NCBI RefSeq assembly: GCF_031143425.1
Contig: NC_090447.1
Location: 137,039,106-137,103,105 of the forward strand
Length of the DNA: 64,000 nt
Source of the DNA: Pleurodeles waltl
Lineage: Eukaryota; Chordata; Amphibia; Caudata; Salamandridae
Direction of reading: 5' to 3'
The notes below the pieces were generated by a model, which was given only the letters and a program-made list of their open reading frames with translations, did not search any database and was not told where the DNA came from. Each line of letters begins with the position of its first letter. The stretch's first letter is position 1. Positions 22,593 through 33,830 of the stretch are shown here, in pieces. Position numbers and translations under genes: made by a program.

Positions 22593-25530
22593 ATGGCTGC
22601 TGCACCTGGGGAAAGGGCCCCTGCCTTCACTGGAGAGGAGTTGGAGAAACTTGTGGATGGGGTCCTCCCCCAGTATGCGCTACTCTACGGTCCTCCAGAC
22701 CAACAAGTGAGTTTAATTCAATATGGATTTGGGGCCACTGGCTGGCTTGGGGGCCTGGCGGGGGGCCTGGCGGGGATGGGGGGCATGTTGGGCCTGGCGG
22801 GGGGCCTGGCGGGGGGCATGGCGGGGGGCCTGGCGGGGATGGGGGGCATGTTGGGCCTGGCGGGGGGCCTGGCGGGGGTCCTGGTGGGGATGGGGGGCAT
22901 GTTGGGCATGGCGGGGGGCATGGCGGGGATGGGGGGCATGTTGGGCCTGGCGGGGGGCCTGGCGGGGATGGGGGGCATGTTGGGCCTGGCGGGGGGCATG
23001 GCGGGGGGCCTGGCGGGGATGGGGGGCATGTTGGGCATGGCGGGGGGCATGGCGGGGATGGGGGGCATGTTGGGCCTGGCGGGGGGCCTGGCGGGGATGG
23101 GGGGCATGTTGGGCCTGGCGGGGGGCATGGCGGGGATGGGGGGCATGTTGGGCCTGGCGGGGGGCCTGGCGGGGATGGGGGGGCGTTGGGCCACTGGAAA
23201 GGAAAATGCTGACAAACTTGAACGTGGTATTTCTCCCTCCCTGTACGTGTCACATAGGTCCACGCCCATGAGAAGATCGGGATTTGGCGTGCCATCGCCA
23301 AGGAAGTCCGGACCCTGGGGGTCCACCATCGACGGGGCACCCACTGCCGCAAGAGGTGGGAGGACATCCGCCGCGGGACCAAGAAGACCGCTGAGTCTCT
23401 GCTGGGGATGGCCTCCCAACGTAGGCGGGGTGCCTGCCGTCAACTGAGCCCCCTGATGTTCCGGATCCTGGCGGTGGCCTACCCTGAATTGGATGGGCGC
23501 GTGAGGGCAGCACAGCAGACACAAGGGGGTGAGTACAAGCATTATCTTCTCTGTTGTCGCGCAGTGGAGGTGTCTGGTTGGGGGAGGAGGGCTGGGGGTC
23601 CCCCTAGGCCAGGGCGATATCTGTAGGCTGGGCACCCCCGTAAGCCCCTGTGTCCCCAGCCACCACCCTCAGTAGTTTGTCAGTACAGCCATCCCTGGGC
23701 CGTGTCATCCATGGGTGCAGTTGTCAACTCTAGGCGTGTAGGGCATGTTCCACGGAATGCGTAGCGGACCCCAAGTGCGCAACTTAGTGCAGGGGGCATC
23801 TGTGTCTGTCATGTCCGCTAACTGTACCGGAGATCCATGTACTCAATATCCCTTTATTTCTCTCTCCCCCCACCTTTTTGTTTGTCTTTCTGTGCTTGTG
23901 TGCATCAGCATCATCAGGCGGAGGAGAAGTGGCATCGGGGCAGGAGGGAGCTGCATCTCACATGGCCCAGGAGGGCCATGCCACAGAGTCAGACTGGACC
24001 AGTGAGACGGAGGGCGAGGGGAGCTCCACGACGGGGACAACTGGAGCCTGCAGCGACACGGACACGTCCTCGGAAGGGGGCTCCCTTGCGGGGGTGGCAC
24101 CATCCGTGCCCCCCGCCATTACAGGTACAGCCGCCACCCAGCGCACCATCTCCGCCCTCCCAGCAGCCCCTCAGCGTTCGCCCCGTGCCCGCTCTGCCAG
24201 GAAGCCGGGCATCTCCTTCGCCCCAGGCACCTCAGGCCCTGCCCCTGTTACCCCCGCTGCCCTCAGTGAGGAGGTCATTGACCTCCTCCGAACGCTCATT
24301 GTTGGGCAGACTACCCTTTTGAATGCCATCCAGGGGGTGGAGAGGGAGGTTCATCGCAGCAATGCGTACCTGGAGGGCATTCATTCGGGTCAGGCTGCCC
24401 ATCAGCGATCGTTCCAGGCTCTGGCCTCAGCACTGACGGCAGCCATTGTCCCTGTCTCCTGCCTGCCTCTACTAACTCCCTCCTCCCAGTCTCCTGTTCC
24501 TCTGCCTGTCCCACCCACACCATCAGACCAGCCTGCACACACCTCAACACCCAAGAGAAGCTCATCCAAACATAAGCACCACAGATCACGCAGACATTCA
24601 CACACGCAACATTCCGATGCAGACATGCCAACAGTCACTACCACCTCTGTGACCCCCACCTCCTCGTCTCCCTCCTCCCTCCCTGTGACGTCTACACTCA
24701 CACCTCCATTCACCTCACCATCAGCCATTGTTTCCATCACCAGCACACCCTCCACTCCAGTCCGCAGACGTGCAGTCACCACCCCCACTGCCATTTACAC
24801 GTCCCCTGTGTCCTCTCCCACTGTGTCTGTCACCCCCTCTTCCACACCACACAAACGCAGCCACCCACCCACCCAACAGCCATCCACCTCACGACAGCCT
24901 ATCCCTCCTGCACCTGCACCCAAAGACAGCAAACGTGACTCACCTACAACCACATCCTCTCCCTCCACTCCCATTCCCACTGTACCTACCACTCTCCATT
25001 GTCCCAAGAAGCTCTTCCTCGCCACTACTAACTTCTTTCCTGACCCTGAGCCCCCCCCTCCTTCTCGTCGGGGTAAGAAGAGCACCTCAGCCACCACCAG
25101 CCCTGCAGCCCCCTTGACAAGGGTGCAGGGGTATTGGAGCCCGCCAGCCCGCATGTCTGGATCTTCGCCCAGCAGCAAGGGGACAGCCAGCCCACCCCCT
25201 GGGAAGAGGAGCAGAAGGCGGAAGGGGCGCCGCAGGAGCCCGCCTTCTACATCCCCCCCGGACACCACCCAGAGACAGTCACCAGCCACAGCTCCAAAGG
25301 GAGGAAAGGGCCACAGGCCCACGACTAAGGAGGGCAAGGGCAGCAAGTCGGAGAGGTCAGGCAGCAGGCCTGCTGCCCAGGAGGAGCCCACAACCCCCAT
25401 AGCCGCTGCCCCGGGAGGAACCGGCACAGCTGCCCCGGGAGAGCCCACCACCCCGATAGCCGCTGCCCAGGGAGGACCCAGCCCAGCTGGCCAGGAGGGC
25501 CCCACCACCCACAGCCCAGGTGGGCAGTGA
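22593..25530 (+). CDS. Harbinger gene C: second Myb/SANT-like protein, 3 exons
   Basis: Exons 22593-22706, 23258-23528 and 23909-25530 join in frame (114 + 271 + 1622 nt, 668 aa), with donors gtgagt at both introns and acceptors acatag and catcag. Exons 1 and 2 form the Myb/SANT-like domain: FTGEELEKLVDGVLPQY, IGIWRAIAKEVRTLG, HCRKRWEDIRRGTKK. It is a clear paralogue of gene A (FTxEEL, W..I...V, RKRW.D.R). Residues about 248-305 form a helical segment (LLNAIQGVEREVHRSNAYLEG) that may mediate dimerisation. The rest is a long Pro/Ser/Thr-rich then Lys/Gly-rich tail (GKRSRRRKGRRR, a likely nuclear signal). The protein is probably a second DNA-binding partner of the nuclease; that role is inferred. 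Confidence 0.85.
22735..23190 (+). repeat. G-rich minisatellite in gene C intron 1
   Basis: About a dozen units built from gggggcctggcggggatggg and gcatgttgggcctggc (roughly 36-54 bp). The plus strand has dense runs of 3-6 G, a strong predicted G-quadruplex tract in the gene C pre-mRNA. Copy 1 lacks it at the same place, so it arose after the copies separated. Confidence 0.92.
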
Positions 25531-25589
25531 AGGAGCACCATCCCCGCTGCCCAGGAGGGCACCACCAGGCAATTAGCAGTTGGCCATAG

Positions 25590-26110
25590 ACCGTCCGCCG
25601 TCTCAAGAACCGCTGAACTGGGCCCTTCAAGGCAAGGACCGCTGAACTGGGCCCCGCCGTCTCAAGAACCGCTGAACTGGGCCCTTCAAGGCAAGGAGCG
25701 CTGAACTGGGCCCCGCCGTCTCAAGAACCGCTGAACTGGGCCCCGTCGTCTCAAGAACCGCTGAACTGGGCCCCGCCGTCTCAAGAACCGCTGAACTGGG
25801 CCCCGCCGTCTCAAGAACCGCTGAACTGAGCCCTTCAAGGCAAGGAGCGCTGAACTGGGCCCCGCCGTCTCAAGAACCGCTGAACTGGGCCCTTCAGGGC
25901 AAGGACCGCTGAAATGGGCCCCGCCGTCTCAAGAACCGCTGAACTGGGCCCCGCCGTCTCAAGAACCGCTGAACTGGGCCCCGCCGTCTCAAGCACCGCT
26001 CCGCTGGGCCCCGCCGTCTCACGCACCGCTCCGCTGGGCCCCGCCGTCTCAAGAACCGCTTAACTGGGCCCTTCAGGGCAAGGACCGCTGAACTGGGCCC
26101 TTCAAGGCAA
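25590..26110 (+). repeat. ~30-33 bp tandem array downstream of gene C
   Basis: Units read ccgtctcaagaaccgctgaa then ctgggcccc; a variant has cttcaaggcaagga in place of the first half. About 16 units are present. It lies in the presumed 3' UTR of gene C and inside the proposed nuclease intron. Confidence 0.92.
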
Positions 26111-26209
26111 GAACCGCTGGCCCTTTGGCAGACGTGGCAGGGCAGGATCTATCTCGGGCAGGGCTGCAGGATGTCCTCTGGCCAACTTGCCTCCTCCAGT
26201 GGCAGTGGG

Positions 26210-26715
26210 GTCTGTTATGGACTGTATGGACTGTGGCTTTGCTCTCCCCAGGATGGCCCAGTGGGCAGGCCACCCACTGTATGGACTGTATGGACTGTGG
26301 CTTTGCTCTCCCCAGGATGGCCCAGTGGGCAGGCCACCCACTGTATGGACTGTGGCTTTGCTCTCCCCAGGATGGCCCAGTGGGCAGGCCACCCACTGTA
26401 TGGACTGTATGGACTGTGGCTTTGCTCTCCCCAGGATGGCCCAGTGGGCAGGCCACCCACTGTATGGACTGTATGGACTGTGGCTTTGCTCTCCCCAGGA
26501 TGGCCCAGTGGGCAGGCCACCCACTGTATGGACTGTTTGGACTGTGGCTTTGCTCTCCCCAGGATGGCCCAGTGGGCAGGCCACCCACTGTATGGACTGT
26601 ATGGACTGTGGCTTTGCTCTCCCCAGGATGGCCCAGTGGGCAGGCCACCCACTGTATGGACTGTTTGGACTGTGGCTTTGCTCTCCCCAGGATGGCCCAG
26701 TGGTCATGGAGTCCC
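26210..26715 (+). repeat. Subterminal 55/64-bp tandem array (copy 2)
   Basis: Eight units share CTGTGGCTTTGCTCTCCCCA and ggatggcccagtgggcaggc. Spacing is 55 bp, or 64 bp when tatggactg is doubled (starts near 26231, 26295, 26350, 26414, 26478). Each unit has a pyrimidine-rich CTCTCCCCAG, which looks like a splice acceptor on the plus strand. Confidence 0.92.
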
Positions 26716-27147
26716 CTCGTGGATCTGGCGTCATGTACTCAAGTGGCTGAGGTGCCCCCCCTTCCCTTCCCCCTGAGGTGCCTGTCCTATTTTCTTTCTG
26801 ATGCCCCTGCAGTGTTCTCTCCGTGGAGTTCTTGTCGTGGGACTGGGCCTTGCCCCTTTGCACAGGACGCCTGTGATCCACGGACAGTGGTTGGACTACA
26901 TTTAGTAGCTGTATATATTTTGTACATAGTTTATTTATTTATTGGGATTACTGGTGTACATATTTCAATATATCTGCCCGTTTATGATCTCTTCTTTTGG
27001 TCTTTGCATTATTTCGGAGGGGGGTGGTTTGTGGGTTGTGACAGTGATCTGTGGGAATGCATTGATGTGTGTGTTGTAGTGGGTGTGGGTGGGTGGGTGT
27101 GTGCCGGTAATCTTTTCCCTCCCCTGTGTCGTAGGTGCAGTACTCAC

Positions 27148-27230
27148 CGATGTCTTCCGCGCCGCCGGGCGTGCTCCTGGTATATGAGCAGGAATAGGAG
27201 TGCGGGGATGACCTGCAACTCTGGTTCCAT
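27148..27230 (-). CDS. Proposed remote first coding exon of the Harbinger nuclease
   Basis: On the minus strand the ATG (27230-27228) starts MEPELQVIPALLFLLIYQEH and the frame stays open for 27 codons plus CG, up to a perfect GTGAGTA donor (27147-27141). Joined to the acceptor at 22130, the phase-2 CG completes a CGG codon and enters the nuclease frame at H13. The same exon and donor occur at the same distance from the end in copies 1 (7892-7812) and 3 (63149-63227), both with GCCACCATGG around the start. Exon lengths differ between copies (83, 81 and 79), so phase is only verified here. The whole of gene C would then be nested in a ~5-kb antisense intron. Confidence 0.55.
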
Positions 27231-27524
27231 ACTGCCGGAATCTCGCGTGGAGTGCGTAGAGGTGAGCGTTTTCCCGTTCGTAGTCTGTTTCCGCCGTGTT
27301 CTTATCGGCGGTGCTCCCGCCCCGGAAAAGGTGGCAGATTGGTGGGTCGTAATAGGGTGGGCGGTACATTGTCTGCCGCCTGGCTGTTGGCGGGAACCGC
27401 CGCGCTGTTTGTTTGTACCGCTGTGGCGGGCGGAGTGTTAAGTTGGCGGGCTGTGTTGGCGGTTCCCGCCAGGGTCAGAATTGCATATTTTAGACCGCCG
27501 GCCTGTTGGCGGCTTGGCCGCCGC

Positions 27525-27558
27525 TTTATCACCGACCGCCAGGGTCAGAATGAGGGCC
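27525..27558 (-). repeat. Right terminal inverted repeat of Harbinger copy 2
   Basis: Read on the minus strand: GGCCCTCATTCTGACCCTGG then CGGTCGGTGAT. It matches the ends at 8213, 62821 and both ends of the 961-bp element at 59182-60142. Confidence 0.9.
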
Positions 27559-27561
27559 ATA

Positions 27562-28603
27562 GTTACATATCCCTGCACTCACCAACACAGCCAGTATCCA
27601 ATTCATATAGTCACTTAAATACACATTTAGAAGCCTACAGACTTAATAAAAGAGCCAGTGATATACTGGCATATTTATGTAAACATCTGATGGAACATCT
27701 AGAGAGGGACTCATACACTCACTCAGATATGTAGCAAGTACTCACCCAATCTAGTCACCCATAAAGAGAAGTAGTCATTTAAACATGGCTTAGGCCTACT
27801 ACTGCAGAGCCTAAGTGTGCATTCTACTGTCAGCTCAATTTGGCATTAGAAAACCCACTTGACAAGCCTTAAAGTATCCTTTTACTACACAGAACTCACC
27901 CCTCAGCTCGGCTGTAGGAACGCCATGGAGCAGGGCCCTTTGTCCTTAAAAGCTGAAACATGTCTTTCGGAGTTTCACTGAGTTACAAGTGTACTACCAG
28001 ACACCCATGCAGTCTCTCACCTATACTGCATCTCACATACCTATTTAGAAAAGCATAGAGTCAAACACACACCCAGTCAGACAATGAAAGACCCACTTGT
28101 ACATTTATGGCCATACGCAGACAACAGTAATATATCCAGCAGTATCGGAGCCAGTTGTTCACACAGTTAGTATATAACTGTACTCTGTACTAGAAACTGG
28201 ACTTTCTATTATATAACTGTACTCACCAACACAGCCAATAAACAATTCATATAGTCACTTATATATACATTTAGAGGCCTATATACTTTCTAAAGGAGCG
28301 AGTGATATACTGCCATGTTTGCTTAAACATCTGGTGGAACACCCACAGAGGGACTCATACACTCACTCTGATATATAGTACTAACATAACCTATTCATCC
28401 ATCCAGAGAAGTAGTTCTTTAAACATGCCTCAGACTTACTGCTGCATAGCTTGTCTGTGAATTTGTAGTGCCAGCTTTAGTTGGCATTCAAAACCCCTTT
28501 GCCAAACCTTAAACCTTTCTTTTACTACACATAACTCACCCCTCAGCTAGGCTGTAGGTATGTCATAGGATAGGGTGCTTTGTGTTTAAAAGGTAACAGA
28601 TGT
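27562..28603. repeat. Tandem satellite, middle part
   Basis: Continues directly from 18496 after the Harbinger is removed. Anchors 'gcagagcctaagtgtgca' (near 27806), 'agtatcggagccagttg' (near 28142) and a diverged copy near 28445 give a period of about 640 bp. The unit is broken at about 28603 by LINE 2. Confidence 0.85.
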
Positions 28604-31600
28604 CACACGGGGAACACGGAGATGCTAGGCTGCAAGTGCACTTTATCTATGTTAACCATTTATAACTTGATACATGATATCTATGGTCACCAAGTTTTAG
28701 AGCCTGGTTTTATAAAGGTTGCTGCCACAGTGAAATAGTACATTTTTAACATTTTAACAACTACCTGATATCTGTGTTCAGGTGCTATCAGTTTCTGTTT
28801 TTGTTATTTCAGACCCTGGTGCTATTTTTCATCGTTCATACTGCATTATTGTGATTGTCTTTGTCGATTGGGGGGATGACGGCGAATTAATTATGTTGAC
28901 TAATTAGAACGGGTGCCATTGTTTCTCGTTTCTTTTTTGCTTCCAAGAGCCGCCATCTTAGGTCAGCACTCTAGTGGCTTTTGCTCTTGGCTTTCCCTGC
29001 ACCCATATAAGGGAGACTATGCAGCAGACACACACAGAGGGTACACCTCTGGCACACCAAAGGCAAGCCTGTAGGCGCCCGTTCACTAACGGCTAGGACC
29101 AAAGGCCAGAGATTAAGTCAACTGCAGTCAAAACAAGGTAAATTACACTTCTAACCAATTATACTTACTTAGAACCGTTCCATCAGTCTTGTCTCCATTC
29201 TATTGATGTTAGTACATTAGCTTTAAGTTGTAACATTTGTAAGTTGTTTGCCTGGCTTGGATTTAGTCAGCCTCAGTGCAATTGCAAGGCATTACTAAGG
29301 CAGATGTATCTAGTCAATTGCCGGGCCTTAGCTATGCATAAATTGGATATGCAATGTCTTTTAAGTGAGGTGACATGTTATTTTTAACTGAAACCTGGCT
29401 CCATGAGGAATCCTCCACTGATGCTGCACTGGCATTTCCTCCTGGCTACCTTATAAGTGGGTTAGACAGGGTGGACGCAAGAGGTGGTGGTATAGCCATT
29501 ATTTACAGGGATGCAATTAAACGTTCTTCTGTGCTCCTTAACATGCTTGGCTGTGAAAGTATGTCCTTTTCTGTAGCATTAAATCCAACTTTGACATATT
29601 CTGGAATTCTCGTATACAGACCACCATTACCAGACAACCACTTTATTAAGACTCTTCCCGTTGCAGGTTTACCAAAACCAATTTCACTCTTCTTGGGGAT
29701 TTTGATATTCATGTTGATAACATCAACAATGTCACCGCCAAGAATCTTCTCTCTGACCTTGCTTCGTTGGACCTCACACAATTGGTCATGTAAAAGGGCA
29801 TACAATCAATCTTGTATTTAGTAATATCATTGATATACTGGTACATAGCTGTTTCCCTCTAGCTTGGTCCTATCATTCTTTAATTGCTCTGAAACTTCCC
29901 ATTCTCTCGACATCTATCACCCCTCAATTGACCAGGCAGATGGGCTGCTAAATCTCAGAGAATGGACTATGGCACTGGAAAGATTCCAGACCTGACCACT
30001 CTGATCAAATAATTCTATTCTCCCATAGTTCCAATAAGCGGATTTCCAAATCATTGGGCACTGTACTATTGGTAAAAACATATACCAACGGTCATTGCAG
30101 TAGAAAATCCCCCTGGTTTAATCCATATCTATTGGAGCTAAAAAAAAAAGGTGGAGGAAGTCCCATGATAATAATATGACAATAATATGAAAGTCGAATA
30201 TAGGAAAGCTATTAGAAACTGTCATGTCAAAATAAGAACTTCCCAGCCTCCTACTACTCGACCAAAATAGAAAATTCATCTAATTCCCCCAAAGAGATTT
30301 TTCAGATCTTTAAAGAAATTATTCAGCCTGATTTATTTAATGCCTCTATAGAGGCTTCTTTCGAGCATAGCAATAGTCTGGCACTCTTTTTTCAAAGGTA
30401 AATAATGGATATTTATTCTGCCTTTCCTCATAAGTCAATTCAGGAAGTCAATCAAGTTAGCTAGCCCATTTCACAGCAATCTAGCACCAAGTTCTTGGCC
30501 TTTCCAGCACTTGTGGTTGAAACGTTTGATAGATCTTTTGCATCTGGGAAAGTCTAGGTCTCCATTAGACCTTGCACCTCTCTCTATTCTCTCTCAGGTG
30601 TTGGACACAATTGCCTCTGTCTTAACTGACCTACTCATTACTTAAAATAGGTCTGATTTCTCCCTAATGGAAAAATGCAGTGGTTAAACTTCTGCTAAAA
30701 AAAACAATCTCGACTCTTCTCATTTGAATAATTACACACACATCTCCTTGCTACAAGTCGTATCCAAGCTTCTGGAAAAGCAAGTCAACAAATATCTCTC
30801 TGGCTTTCTTGAAGAACATGAGATCCTACATCCCACACAAGTACTGAAACAGCATTGCTGGCAGTGGTGGAGGACTAAAGACCTTGCCTAGATCTAGGAG
30901 GCTCTTCTGACATCATTCTCTTAGATCTTAGTGTAGCCTTTGATATTGTGGACCATACCATTCTTATCCAAAGAACTTCTAGTATCAGTATCAATGGCCT
31001 GGCACTAAAATGGCTTATTTCTTTATTGGAGAATCGTACCTTTCAGATACTTGATCGGTCTTGCTTTTCTGACAGTCTGTGTGCCACAGGGGTCTTCTTT
31101 AAGCCCCAAACTTTTTTATCTTTAAATGCACCCAGTGGCAGAGATTGTGTGCCCTTTTGGACTCTCATTGGTTTTCTATGCCGATGACACCCAGTTGGGT
31201 ATGGCATTCTCTTCAAACACCAGTGTAAGTCAATCTCAATTAATGCCCTGTCTTCAGGATGTAACCAGATGGATGGCTGGCTGAAGGCTAAGACTGAATG
31301 AAGATAAGACAGAGGTTATGTTATTGGCCAACAACCTCCTGCATAATACTTTGTCTCTTGTCCCAGAGGGTCTGGAGACTTTACCACCTCTGAAAAGCAC
31401 AATAAAATGTCTGGGGTTTTGGCTGGATTCCAGCCTTACTATGGATCACCAAGAGAGAAAGCTTGCTGACACTCATTTTAAAGTGCTGAGGCTGTTGAGG
31501 AAAATCTTTGATTTTCTTCCCTTCCTAGCTAAAAAGCTAATCGTCCAGCCCCTTGTAATCTTGTGTTTAGATTACAGCCTTTATTTTGGCACAGCAGTGT

Positions 31601-32033
31601 ATGTGGTGCGAGGCTGCAGGTGGTACAGAATTACTGCCGCTGGCCTTCTTATAAACATTCTAAGGCATCGGTCTGCCAGAAATTCCATAGCTGCTCTCCA
31701 TTGGCTCCCAGTGGATCAACAAATACAATTTAAGGCCCTCTGCATTATGCCCAGGGCACTACATAGTAGGAGCCCATCCCTTCTAAGGTCCTTAGCCTCC
31801 TAATATACCTCCCGTAGGTGTCACAGATCATCTATGGCCTACTTTCTGAAGATTCCCAAATTCTATAGATTTTGATGGGGTGGACGAACTATGGCCTACA
31901 GAGCAACTAAACTTTGAAATTCTCTCCTACTGGAGATTCATCAACATGGCTGGGAACTGTCCTTCCGTAAGGTTTTGAAAAGCTGGTAGCCATGCGCTTT
32001 ATAAAACTGATAAACTAAACTAAACTATAAACT
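28604..32033 (+). mobile_element. LINE 2: decayed L2-like retrotransposon
   Basis: An EN block lies at 29366-29790 (LTETWLHEESS, GLDRVDARGGGIAIIYRDA, YRPPLPDNH). The RT region spans 30200-31320 with many frameshifts, but LDLSVAFDIVDH (near 30930), a VPQGSSLSP block (near 31085) and FYADDTQLGM (near 31180) are still visible. The C-terminal block (31318-31803) reads DYSLYFGTAVY and ALHWLPVDQQ. The tail at 32000-32030 is a short taaac repeat. Satellite sequence resumes at about 32034. Confidence 0.9.
29375..31803 (+). pseudogene. LINE 2 EN-RT frame, multiply broken
   Basis: The endonuclease part is open from about 29375 to 29790. After that the frame shifts repeatedly, and stops fall between the RT motifs. 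In place of the expected GDFN box it reads FLGILIFMLITS, so the EN active site is damaged as well. The order EN, RT, C-terminal domain is that of LINE 1, and decay is far greater. Confidence 0.88.
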
Positions 32034-32262
32034 AAGTTTCAATGAGTTACATGTGAACTTTCAGTCCTCTATGCCCAGTTAAACGTTCACTCTCCCGCCC
32101 ATACTGAAACTCACATACCTATTTACAAAAGGATAGAGCAATTCACACACAATTTAGCCAGCAACAGAGGGACTTAAACATTCAGCCACACACTCATATA
32201 GCATTTATATATGCATGAGTGTCAAATCCAGTTGCACACATAGTTATATACCTCTGTACATT
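32034..32262. repeat. Tandem satellite, last part
   Basis: Starts agtttcaatgagttacatgt, which continues the unit broken at 28603, and runs through 'cacacatagttatatacctc' to about 32262, where the Helitron begins. 'gttgcacacatagttata' here shows the uninterrupted version of the Harbinger copy 2 target site. Confidence 0.8.
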
Positions 32263-32789
32263 TTCTAAAGAAAATGCAAAAGTATAATAGAAGTGTTGTA
32301 CTTATGAAAATCAACATATGGAGACTTTAGTTGAAAAAATATTGCCGTGAAGAGGAAACTTATTTTCTTACTTATGAACAGAACGAAGATACTAGACAAA
32401 ATAGTATTGTGCATGAGGAAAAGAACATTAAGAGAAAGGCTTGGGTCATTGCTATGAGGTAAAACAGTAATCTCGTACAAACAGAAGAGATAGTTTCTAT
32501 GAATGTAGAAAAAGTGATACCTAAAGAGGTACAAGGAGTCCTAAACAGGCCCCCTTTATACAAGTAGACTTGTAGCAGTATTTTCAATGTTTGTCAGAAA
32601 TCAATTGATAAATTAGGAACTTTCCCACAAGATTACTACTGACAAATTTGCAGAAGATATAGCAACATTTAACACAGTATCTTCAGAGAAATCAGAGTGT
32701 GTTCGCATTTGTTGTTGACGCACTCACTACAAAAGCCAAACTCGTAAAGTAGTTGTATTTTCTAACACTGAGATAAGTGGCAGGAATGT

Positions 32790-33830
32790 GGTGCATATTT
32801 ATTTGTAGAGGAATGCGTTGATTTAGCAACAAAGGGAACAATCTGTAATTATTGTTATGATAAGTTGCAAGATAATAAAATGCCAACTACACCAAAACGT
32901 AACAGACTGGAATTGGTATCAATACCAGAAGAACTTCAACAATTAAAAGTTTATGAATTAATTCTCATACAAACTATGCATCCATTTCAAACTGTAATTC
33001 AAATGGAACCGAAGACAGGGAAACTACCACCAACAGAGCTACAGAAAGAATTTAAAGGAAGAGCTGTCTATTTACCTTTAGATTTTAAACACAATTTGGA
33101 GACTGTGGGTATTCAGAGAGATGTTGATGAACCACTCATCATTCTAGTAAATGGAGTGCTGATATGACCAAAATAAAGTAATCTGGCAGGAGTTAATGGA
33201 TGTCAGTGAAGTTAAAAAGCCACATTATACTTGAAAAAGAAAATATATTTTTTTTTACGGACAAAATGCTGAAATTATTGGAGATGTAACTTGTTTTGAT
33301 GATGAAACATTACAATCAAGTGGACAGATTGAAAAAGTGGATAAAGAGAAATCAGAGTAAATATATGAGCACTACAGTATCCATCCACTTCATTCCAAAG
33401 AAACAACTGGCAATGCCAATATCTGTTTCAAATGAAACAAGCTAAAGGAGCTCCCACAGGTATTTCCCACTGTAGTAGGTGGCCAGTATGATTTTTGGCC
33501 TGTACAAATATTAGCAACTGAGTGCAGGTCAACAAGACAATATTCAGAGGATCATAGGTTTCACCAGTGTATTGCCTATATATTCCATCTTTTATTTGAG
33601 AGTGACTTGTCAGGACTGACTTATGCAGGAAACCACATTCTAAAGATGGGAGTTAATCTGCAAAATATCTCTGCAGTGGAGTTTGTTCAAAAGTACAAGG
33701 TCAGGATGAAAACCTGGGTTACAACTTATTTAATGTTATGGCATGTCAACGTAGTACCAACGGATACTGATATCATTGTCATGGCGAACATAAATGTATG
33801 CTGTGATACTTAAGTGCACCTACTTGGTTT
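32790..33830 (+). pseudogene. Helitron replicase N-terminal region (decayed)
   Basis: The stretch TICNYCYDKLQDNKMPTTPK near 32850, then IPEELQQLKVYELILIQ, is characteristic of Helitron proteins just before the Rep domain. Later blocks QYDFWPVQ and RFHQCIAYIFHLLFESDLSG match the pre-Rep segment. A clean open stretch is 32865-33167; the rest needs several frame changes. Confidence 0.85.

Larger units (their letters stand above)
18497..27558 (+). mobile_element. Harbinger copy 2: complete three-gene transposon, 9,062 bp
   Basis: The left end GGTGGTCATTCTGACC pairs with the right end, which reads GGCCCTCATTCTGACC on the opposite strand. It is flanked by ATA at 18494-18496 and 27559-27561, a 3-bp duplication of the size known for PIF/Harbinger. 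The satellite on either side joins cleanly when the element is removed. Inside: gene A (19095-20703, +), nuclease (minus, 21187-22129 plus a proposed exon at 27148-27230), gene C (22593-25530, +), and two tandem arrays. All three frames look intact, so this copy is a candidate autonomous element. Confidence 0.95.

Noticed and set aside
22593..23447. 284-residue Gly/Leu/Met-rich open frame over the G-rich array
   Set aside because: It is exon 1 of gene C read into intron 1. The intron length (551) is not a multiple of three, so the frame is wrong in exon 2, and the array lacks stops only because it is G-rich.
26125..27441. 438-residue plus-strand open frame across the subterminal array
   Set aside because: The frame is open because array units of 55 and 64 bp happen to lack stops in this reading; the translated string is a repeat, and no copy conserves it.
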